DNA from: Chromatiales bacterium
GTDB taxonomy: Bacteria > Pseudomonadota > Gammaproteobacteria > Chromatiales > Chromatiaceae
Reading direction: 5' to 3'
Length of the DNA stretch: 54,557 bases
NCBI GenBank assembly: GCA_028284585.1
Contig: JANQRK010000064.1
Span: 1-54,557, forward strand
Position numbers and translations under genes: made by a program. The notes under the pieces are model-generated. The model saw nothing but the letters and a program-made list of their open reading frames with translations, was not told the origin of the DNA and did not search any database. The number at the start of each line of letters is the position of its first letter. Position 1 is the first letter of the stretch. Below, piece by piece: positions 48,008-54,557 of this stretch.

Positions 48008-48938
48008 CATCCGGGTAGAAGACCTTTACGAAGCGCTGCGTGAGCGTCTTAACCTGGAATGGCTGGCCGGCAGGTCGGGCGCGGACCATCCTCTGTTAGC
48101 CGAGGACACCGACACCACCGGCATCATCGCCGGGCCGCTAAACTACATCCATCCCAACCGGGTCCAGGTCATCGGACCGGCCGAACAGGGCTACCTGGAC
48201 AGCCTGCGGCCGGCCAATCGTAAACAGGCCCTGCGTCAATTGTTCGAGGAGCGGCCGGCGCTGGTCATGCTAGTCGCGGGTATCGACGGCCCGGAAGAAC
48301 TCGCCTCGATGGCCGATGCGGCAGACGTCGCGTTGATGCGCTCGCCGCTGCCGGACAACCAGGTGCTGGACAATCTGCAGTACTACGCCTCGCTGTTCCT
48401 ATCCGAAAAAACCACCTTACATGGCGTGTTTCTAGAGGTGTTGGGCATGGGCGTGTTGCTGACCGGCGACTCATCGGTGGGCAAAAGCGAACTCGCCTTG
48501 GAATTGATCACACGCGGCAGCCGCTTGGTAGCCGACGACGCCCCCGAGTTCACCCGCATAGCCCCGGACATCGTCAGCGGCACCTGCCCGCCGCTGCTGC
48601 GTGATTTCCTCGAGGTGCGCGGACTGGGCATCCTCAACATCCGGGCGATGTTTGGTGACAGCTCGATCAAGGGCACCAAGTATTTGCGCCTGATCGTCAA
48701 TCTGAACCGCATGTCGGCCGAACAGATCGCCGGCATGGACCGGCTATCTGGCGCACACACCAACCGCGATGTCTTGGGGGTCCCTATGCCTCAAGTCACA
48801 GTACCGGTCGCGCCAGGCCGCAATCTCGCGGTCCTGGTCGAATCGGCGGTGCGCAACCATCTACTCCGGTTGAAGGGCTATGACGCGACAGAGGTGCTAA
48901 TCGAACGCCAACAACAGGTGATCCTCGAACAGAACTAG
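47997..48938 (+). CDS. hprK: HPr kinase/phosphorylase
   Basis: The 313-aa protein has the P-loop GDSSVGKSE (157-165), the preceding HGVFLEVLG and the C-terminal signature EVRGLGILNIRAMFG. It phosphorylates HPr on serine. Its presence with RapZ and sigma-54 is typical of many beta- and some gammaproteobacteria, but not of Pseudomonas or E. coli. Confidence 0.96.
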   Translation: MPHSIRVEDLYEALRERLNLEWLAGRSGADHPLLAEDTDTTGIIAGPLNYIHPNRVQVIGPAEQGYLDSLRPANRKQALRQLFEERPALVMLVAGIDGPEELASMADAADVALMRSPLPDNQVLDNLQYYASLFLSEKTTLHGVFLEVLGMGVLLTGDSSVGKSELALELITRGSRLVADDAPEFTRIAPDIVSGTCPPLLRDFLEVRGLGILNIRAMFGDSSIKGTKYLRLIVNLNRMSAEQIAGMDRLSGAHTNRDVLGVPMPQVTVPVAPGRNLAVLVESAVRNHLLRLKGYDATEVLIERQQQVILEQN

Positions 48939-49003
48939 CCCCTGCGGGCTAAACTTATCGCCTTTTATCCTGTGGTGGATACCCACAAGGGTCGACCCAA
49001 TGC

Positions 49004-49891
49004 ATGTCAGAGCACAGTAGCAACACTGATCCGCCGCGTGTCGTCGTGGTCACGGGACTGTCCGGGTCCGGCAAGAGCATTGCACTGCATGTTCTAGAGG
49101 ACGTCGGTTACTACTGTATTGACAACCTCCCAGTCAGCCTGTTCGAGGCGCTGGTACGCGACATCACCCAGCAGCCGACGCAGTCACGTGGACCGACCGC
49201 AATCGGCATTGATGCGCGCAACCCAGGGGCCGAACTCGGCCAACTCCCAAGACTGATTCAACGCCTGCGCGACCATGGCGTCGATTGCGAGGTGGTGTTC
49301 TTAGAAGCCGACGACAATGTTTTAATCCAACGCTTCAGCGAGACCCGGCGCCGACATCCGTTGACCGATGACGGCCGCACCCTAGAGGGGGCGATCAGCC
49401 TGGAGCGTGAAACCCTCGAGCCGCTGTCGGATCTGGCCCGACTGAAAGTCGATACCACCCGCACCACGCTGCATGAGTTACGCGAGTTGATCCGGGTGCG
49501 GGTCGCTGAGCGTGCCCGCGGGGAGATGTCGATCATGCTGCAATCGTTCGGCTTCAAGCATGGAGTGCCGCGCAATGCGGACTTTGTATTCGATGTCAGA
49601 TGCCTACCCAATCCACACTGGCATCCAGACTTGCGGCCGCTCACTGGCAAAGACCAAGCTGTAGCTAACTTTCTCGGCCAGGACAAACAAGTACGGAACA
49701 TGCTGAGTCAGATTAGCAGCTTCCTCACCGAATGGATCCCTTGCTTCGAGCATGAAGGACGTAGCTACCTGACCATTACCATTGGCTGTACCGGGGGACA
49801 GCACCGTTCAGTGTTCCTGATTGAGCGGTTGGCCGGCGTCCTTACCTCTCTCGGATGCAATGTGCTGAGCAGTCACCGGGAGCTCAAGTGA
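49004..49891 (+). CDS. rapZ: RapZ RNase adaptor / nucleotide-binding protein
   Basis: The 295-aa protein has Walker A TGLSGSGKS, the following VGYYCIDNLP, and the C-terminal VRCLPNPHW and IGCTGGQHRSV segments. In E. coli it controls glucosamine-6-phosphate synthesis through GlmZ RNA. It overlaps the next gene by 4 bp (GTGA). Confidence 0.97.
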   Translation: MSEHSSNTDPPRVVVVTGLSGSGKSIALHVLEDVGYYCIDNLPVSLFEALVRDITQQPTQSRGPTAIGIDARNPGAELGQLPRLIQRLRDHGVDCEVVFLEADDNVLIQRFSETRRRHPLTDDGRTLEGAISLERETLEPLSDLARLKVDTTRTTLHELRELIRVRVAERARGEMSIMLQSFGFKHGVPRNADFVFDVRCLPNPHWHPDLRPLTGKDQAVANFLGQDKQVRNMLSQISSFLTEWIPCFEHEGRSYLTITIGCTGGQHRSVFLIERLAGVLTSLGCNVLSSHRELK

Positions 49892-50292
49892 AGGTTGGGG
49901 TGCTATTGATCACCCATCCAGGGATCGGCTCGGCGATACTGCACGTCGCCAGTCGAATCATCGGCCAGAGCCTGCTGTCGGTGAAATGCCTAGAGGTGCC
50001 ACCCGACGTCTCGCTGGAGTCCACTCTAGAGCATGCACGCGGCATGCTCGAAATACTGAATACAGGAGACGGCGTCCTGATACTGACCGACATCTACGGT
50101 GCAACGCCACATAACCTGGCGCATACGGCCGCGCTCGAACAATCCGACAGCGTGGTACTGTCCGGACTCAACCTACCGATGCTGCTGCGAGTGTTCAACT
50201 ACCCGGACGACGACCTGAATACCCTCGCCGGCAAGGCGGCAGAAGGTGGCAACCGCGGCATCATGCGCGACCCCCAGCACACAGGCGATTGA
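49888..50292 (+). CDS. PTS EIIA component, mannose-type
   Basis: The 134-aa protein from the GTG at 49888 has VGVLLITHPGIGSAIL (phospho-His in the loop), LTDIYGATPHNLA and the DDDLNTLAGKA segment. It has no partner EIIB or EIIC in the window, so it is probably regulatory. It is coupled with rapZ and HPr. Confidence 0.93.
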   Translation: MKVGVLLITHPGIGSAILHVASRIIGQSLLSVKCLEVPPDVSLESTLEHARGMLEILNTGDGVLILTDIYGATPHNLAHTAALEQSDSVVLSGLNLPMLLRVFNYPDDDLNTLAGKAAEGGNRGIMRDPQHTGD

Positions 50293-50304
50293 CCGGAGCA
50301 AAGA

Positions 50305-50574
50305 ATGCAGGCGCGCGAAATCACAATCACCAACCGACTCGGCCTACACGCACGCGCCGCAGCCAAACTGGTGAATGTCGCTAGCGGCTATGGAGCCGAG
50401 GTCATGCTCGAAAAGAACGGGCAGCGGGTCAACGGTAAAAGCATCATGGGGGTGATGATGCTAGCCGCCAGTCAAGGCAGCGTGCTCCAGCTGGTTGTCG
50501 ATGGTGAAGCCGAGGAGGAGGCCATGCAGGCACTGGTGGACTTGATCGACAACAAATTCGGCGAGGACGAATGA
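50305..50574 (+). CDS. ptsH: HPr phosphocarrier
   Basis: The 89-aa protein has LGLHARAAAKLV with the phospho-His and GKSIMGVMML with the serine that HprK modifies. It is overlapped by enzyme I (ATGA). Confidence 0.97.
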   Translation: MQAREITITNRLGLHARAAAKLVNVASGYGAEVMLEKNGQRVNGKSIMGVMMLAASQGSVLQLVVDGEAEEEAMQALVDLIDNKFGEDE

Positions 50575-52304
50575 CCGTCGCCTGTATCGGCATCGGGATC
50601 GGTGGCGTCGCCAGCAGCGCCATCGGCGATGCCTTCATGATCTGTCGGGGCCCGGCCAATGTGGGTCCCAGTTGGATCGACAGCCAGACTATCGAGGCCG
50701 AGGTGGCACGCTTCGAAATGGCCATCGGACTGGCCGGAGAACAACTGCGCAATGTGCGCAAACAAATCCCGGACGACGCACCATCGGATATCGCTGAGTT
50801 CATCGACACCCACTTGCTGATGCTGGAGGACCGGGCGCTGTCCAGCCAGCCCATCAGCCTGATTCGCAGCGAGGGGCTCAGTGCCGAATGGGCGCTGCAG
50901 CAGCACCGCGATGCTCTGGTTCGGGTGTTCGAAAACATGGAAGACACCTACCTGCGCACCCGTCAGGACGACCTGGACCACGTGGTCAACCGGATCATGA
51001 ACATCTTGCTTGGAGAGCAAGACAACCAACCCGATGAACTACTGGGCCAAATCGTGATCGCCGAAGACCTCGCACCGGCCGATGTAATTCTGATGAAGAA
51101 CCAGGGCATTGCTGGGTTCATCACTGACTATGGCGGCCCCGTGTCGCATACCGCCATCCTGGCACGCAGCCTCGGTATTCCGGCGATTGTCGGGGCGCGT
51201 TGCGCCACCAAATGCCTGAAGCACGGCGAGCGGCTGGTGCTCGATGCGGCAACCGGTATCGTGCTGGCCGACTGCGATACCGCGATATTGGCGCACTTCG
51301 AGGCGCGGCAGGCAGAAGTTATATCACGCACCGCCGAACTGCGGCAGCGCGGCGCCGAGCCGCCGGTCACCCGTGACGGGCGGGCCGTCCAACTGTTGGC
51401 CAATATCGAGCTACCCGATGATGTTGCGCTGGCCCGCGCCAACGGGGCCCAGGGAATCGGCCTCTACCGCACCGAATTTCTCTACATGAACCGCAGTACC
51501 CCGCCTACCGAGGGCGACCACTTCGCGGCCTATCTTGCCGTCGTCGAGGGGATGCAAGGGCGCACCGTCACCATCCGCACACTCGACCTCGGGGCAGATA
51601 AACAACCGGCCGGCTCCAACCTCAACCCGGCATCGGTCAATCCTGCGCTCGGCTTGCGTGCGATTCGCCTATGCCTGAAGGAGCCCGGGCTGTTTCAGCC
51701 ACAGATCCGCGCGATCCTGCGCGCCTCGGCGTTTGGCCCGGTACGCATCATGTTGCCAATGCTGACTAATGTCTGGGAGGCCGAACAGGCCGAGCGACTC
51801 ATTCGTCAGGAGATGCTGCAGCTCGATGCCGAGGGTGTCGAGTATGACCACGGCATCCCGATCGGCGGCATGATCGAGGTACCCGCGGCCGCCCTGAACG
51901 CCCGTGCCTTTGCCCAGAGACTCGATTTCCTGTCGATCGGCACCAACGATCTGATCCAGTACACGATGGCGGTCGACCGGGTCGACGATGAACTCAACTA
52001 CCTCTACGACCCCAGCGATCCGGCCATACTCCGACTGATTGGGCAGGTGATCAAGGCCGGCGCCGCCGAGGGTGTGCCGGTGGGGATGTGCGGTGAGATG
52101 GCGGCCGATGCGAACTGTATACCCTTGTTGCTCGGCATGGGTCTGCGCGAGTTCAGTATGCAACCCGCCGCTCTACTCGACGTCCGTGAGCAAATCCGCG
52201 GCCTGGACACCGATCGACTGATGCAGGCTATACGCAGCCTATTCGACAACATCGAATCAGACGACATCATCCGACTATTCGAAGACTCCAGTCCCGACAC
52301 CTGA
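50571..52304 (+). CDS. ptsI: PTS enzyme I
   Basis: The 577-aa protein has the phospho-His in GGPVSHTAILARS, the PEP-binding R-x-D region TIRTLDLGADK and the C-terminal LGMGLREFSMQPAAL. It lacks a GAF domain, so it is PtsI-like, not PtsP. It phosphorylates HPr. Confidence 0.96.
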   Translation: MTVACIGIGIGGVASSAIGDAFMICRGPANVGPSWIDSQTIEAEVARFEMAIGLAGEQLRNVRKQIPDDAPSDIAEFIDTHLLMLEDRALSSQPISLIRSEGLSAEWALQQHRDALVRVFENMEDTYLRTRQDDLDHVVNRIMNILLGEQDNQPDELLGQIVIAEDLAPADVILMKNQGIAGFITDYGGPVSHTAILARSLGIPAIVGARCATKCLKHGERLVLDAATGIVLADCDTAILAHFEARQAEVISRTAELRQRGAEPPVTRDGRAVQLLANIELPDDVALARANGAQGIGLYRTEFLYMNRSTPPTEGDHFAAYLAVVEGMQGRTVTIRTLDLGADKQPAGSNLNPASVNPALGLRAIRLCLKEPGLFQPQIRAILRASAFGPVRIMLPMLTNVWEAEQAERLIRQEMLQLDAEGVEYDHGIPIGGMIEVPAAALNARAFAQRLDFLSIGTNDLIQYTMAVDRVDDELNYLYDPSDPAILRLIGQVIKAGAAEGVPVGMCGEMAADANCIPLLLGMGLREFSMQPAALLDVREQIRGLDTDRLMQAIRSLFDNIESDDIIRLFEDSSPDT

Positions 52305-52381
52305 ACTCCGGCCTGGACCTCCGCAGGAGTTGGACTGCTAAACTCAACCGCATCGCTTCCACGACCTAGCCGTCCAGTTCA

Positions 52382-53740
52382 ATGACCGTCGCAGCCGACA
52401 ATAGCGAAGATACCCGTCTGCAACGGCTGCAAGACATCCTCGCCTCCGGCGCCATCCGCGAGGCCTCTCGCTTGCTGCGTAGCCTGGCCCCGGCCGAGAT
52501 TGCACACCTGTTGGAATCCCTGCCGCCCGGAGAACGCGAGATTGTCTGGAACTTGGTCGATGAGCAGTATGACGGCCAGATCCTGTTGCTGGTGACCGAC
52601 GAGGTGCGAGCCACCTTGATCCGTCACATGGATCCAGCACAGCTGCTGGCAGCTACCGAGAATCTCGATCTCGACGACCTCGCCGACTTAGTCCAACAGA
52701 TGCCGTCGGCGATCACCACCCAAGTGATGCAGGCGCTCGACGATCAGCGGCGCAAGCGCCTCGAGACTGTCCTCTCGTACCCCGAAGATACCGCTGGCGG
52801 CTTGATGAACACCGACACGGTGACGGTGCGGCCAGAGGTCACACTAGATGTTGTCTTGCGCTATCTAAGGCGGCTCGGCGACGGCGTGCCACGCGATACC
52901 GACAAGCTGTTCGTGGTCAACCGCGACGACAGCTACCTCGGCATCTTGCAGTTGTCGCAACTGGTATCACGCGATCCTGAGGATACTGTCGCCGAGGCGA
53001 TGAGCCTGGCGTTGCAGGCCATTACGGCCGAAACCGCCAAGAGCGAGGTGGCACGTCGCTTCGAAGCACTGGATCTGCTCTCGGCGCCGGTAGTCGACGA
53101 ACAGGGGCGGCTGCTGGGTCGCATTACGATCGACGACGTAGTCGATGTCATTCGTGAAGAAGGTGAACACCAGTTCATGGGGCGGGCCGGTCTGTCCGAG
53201 GAAGAGGACATGTTTGCGCCGGTGCTGACCAGTACCCGGCGACGTGCGCTTTGGCTGGGTATCAATCTGGCCACGGCATTTCTCGCCTCTTGGGTTATCG
53301 GTCAGTTCGAAGAAACCCTGGCCAAGGTGGTTGCCCTTGCGGTCCTGATGCCTATTGTCGCCAGTATGGGTGGGATTGCAGGCAGCCAAACCCTGGCGCT
53401 CGCGATTCGCGGAATTGCGCTAGGCCAACTCAGTGCTAAGAACGCGCGCGCGCTGATGCTCAAAGAACTCGCGGTAGGTGCATTGAATAGCCTAATCTGG
53501 GCAGTGGTGGTCGCATTGATCGCCGGCGTGTGGTTTCAAAACATCACTATCGCGCTATTGATCGGAGTTGCGATCACCATCAATCTGCTGTTTGCCGCAA
53601 TATCAGGGGCCTTACTGCCACTGCTACTCCATCGCGTCGGCATTGATCCGGCACTGGCAGGTTCAGTATTGTTAACGACGGTCACCGATGTGGTGGGTTT
53701 TCTTGCCTTCCTCGGCCTAGCTACCCTGTTTCTTATATGA
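52382..53740 (+). CDS. mgtE: Magnesium transporter MgtE
   Basis: The 452-aa protein has the superhelical N domain, two CBS domains (TVRPEVTLDVVLRYL and ITIDDVVDVIREEG) and five C-terminal helices with PIVASMGGIAGSQTLAL. It imports magnesium. The next gene overlaps it by 4 bp. Confidence 0.97.
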   Translation: MTVAADNSEDTRLQRLQDILASGAIREASRLLRSLAPAEIAHLLESLPPGEREIVWNLVDEQYDGQILLLVTDEVRATLIRHMDPAQLLAATENLDLDDLADLVQQMPSAITTQVMQALDDQRRKRLETVLSYPEDTAGGLMNTDTVTVRPEVTLDVVLRYLRRLGDGVPRDTDKLFVVNRDDSYLGILQLSQLVSRDPEDTVAEAMSLALQAITAETAKSEVARRFEALDLLSAPVVDEQGRLLGRITIDDVVDVIREEGEHQFMGRAGLSEEEDMFAPVLTSTRRRALWLGINLATAFLASWVIGQFEETLAKVVALAVLMPIVASMGGIAGSQTLALAIRGIALGQLSAKNARALMLKELAVGALNSLIWAVVVALIAGVWFQNITIALLIGVAITINLLFAAISGALLPLLLHRVGIDPALAGSVLLTTVTDVVGFLAFLGLATLFLI

Positions 53741-54498
53741 GCCCTGCACGCTGTATCTATCGTGAAGAACACGATGACACTCACCTCGAGATCTGGGACG
53801 AGGGCGATCTCCGCAGTCTTTGGTTCGACGACGTGATCTTGCAATCACAAATCCACCGCCATGACCCCGCGATACTGCCCAACCCTGTGAACCGAGCAAT
53901 GCTGGCCCACTTGATGTTCGGGCCATCGCTGAATCGGGTGATGTTGGCCGGTTGTGGGGGTGGCGCAATCGCACGTTGGCTGCATGCGCGCGCGCCAGAC
54001 GTGTCTGGCGACGCTGTCGAGTTGTCCCGCACAGTGGCCCGCCTAGCACGCGAGTACTTCGACTTCCCGCCGCCAGACGATAGCAACTGGCGCCTGCTGA
54101 TCAACGACGTGCGCGAACACCTGCTGAACCATGACGCACACTACGATTTGATCTTGGTCGACCTGGAAGAAAACCAGGGCACCCCTAGCTGGCTGACCAG
54201 CTCGGCATTTCTCGACAGTTGCCGCAATCGTCTGAGTCCAGGCGGTACGCTGACGCTCAACCTGATCGTTAGCGGTCAAGCACAGGCCAGCGAGGCCCTG
54301 TTGATGGTACGCAGGGTGTTTGAGGGCGGTATCCTGCTGGTCACGGACCCCAACCACGACAACCTCTTGGTCATGGCCTTTGCAGATGGACTACCCCAGC
54401 CCCCAGACAACCAGCGCTTGACCGAACTGGGACGCCTGTGGGGCATCGACTTCCGCACACTGGCTGCCCAAGCACGACGCCTCGAGGCTACGCCATAG
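53737..54498 (+). CDS. Spermidine-synthase-like methyltransferase-fold protein
   Basis: The 253-aa protein has the nucleotide-binding glycine loop MLAGCGGGAIARWL and the acidic loop YDLILVDLEENQGTP, as in spermidine synthase-like proteins. The usual substrate residues for putrescine binding are not recognisable, so the substrate is unknown. It shares ATGA with mgtE. Confidence 0.85.
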   Translation: MSPARCIYREEHDDTHLEIWDEGDLRSLWFDDVILQSQIHRHDPAILPNPVNRAMLAHLMFGPSLNRVMLAGCGGGAIARWLHARAPDVSGDAVELSRTVARLAREYFDFPPPDDSNWRLLINDVREHLLNHDAHYDLILVDLEENQGTPSWLTSSAFLDSCRNRLSPGGTLTLNLIVSGQAQASEALLMVRRVFEGGILLVTDPNHDNLLVMAFADGLPQPPDNQRLTELGRLWGIDFRTLAAQARRLEATP

Positions 54499-54557
54499 AG
54501 GCCCTAGTGGGCCAAGCGGATAATTCTGTAACGCTCAGAGCCACTGTGCGAGCGCGA

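Noticed and set aside
48936-48951. TAGCCC/GGGCTA hairpin after hprK as a terminator
   Set aside because: The stem is only 6 bp and no T-run follows directly; rapZ follows closely and is likely co-transcribed.

Overview
The window is GC-rich proteobacterial DNA. It splits into an accessory part (about 1-17,071) and a core chromosomal part (about 17,072-54,557). The core gene content and order (petABC-sspAB, thiSG-trmB, murA-his genes, mla, kdsDC, lptCAB, rpoN-hpf-ptsN) is that of a gammaproteobacterium. The presence of hprK together with rpoN, rapZ, HPr and enzyme I, plus fetAB and a cytochrome bc1 operon, suggests a respiratory or sulfur-oxidising lineage such as Chromatiales. The taxonomic guess is inference from content and order only.

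The accessory part is the right-hand portion of an integrated mobile element whose left end lies outside the window. It ends in a large serine recombinase (15,532-17,136) whose reading frame runs antisense into a tRNA-Phe gene (17,072-17,147). From left to right it holds: a partial unknown gene, a cysteine-rich small protein, ardA anti-restriction and a parDE toxin-antitoxin pair; then a methyltransferase-fold gene resembling the branched-chain polyamine synthase C-terminal domain, tightly coupled to an unknown gene; then a PIN-like, ImmA/IrrE and XRE operon, divergent from a second unknown gene. The two unknown genes (3285-3857 and 5903-6565) appear to be distant members of one undescribed protein family. 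After these come a degenerate tandem repeat tract of about 63 bp period, an AT-richer membrane metallopeptidase, an ankyrin protein with an unknown partner, a hairpin cluster, and a seven-gene operon built around a TraG/VirD4-type coupling ATPase with a secreted von Willebrand A protein.

The core part carries mutY-yggX, a DUF2007 protein, an SCO1-like copper chaperone, tRNA-Gly(CCC), an acyl-CoA synthetase, thiS-thiG-trmB-fetA-fetB, a glycosyltransferase, sspA-sspB, petABC, a NIF3 protein, a DegS/AlgW-like protease and hisC-hisD-hisG-murA. These are followed by the mla lipid transport operon (mlaFEDCB) and a divergent envelope cluster (Ca/Na antiporter, kdsD, kdsC, lptC, lptA, lptB). Then come rpoN, hpf, a small inverted-repeat element (MITE-like), ptsN, hprK, rapZ, an EIIA(Man)-type protein, HPr and enzyme I, which together form a regulatory PTS without any sugar permease. 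The window ends with mgtE and a spermidine-synthase-like methyltransferase.

The most interesting material is the 2.4-10.3 kb stretch, which looks like a defence or conflict island, and the TraG-VWA operon next to it. No T4SS channel genes or recognisable relaxase are visible in the window.
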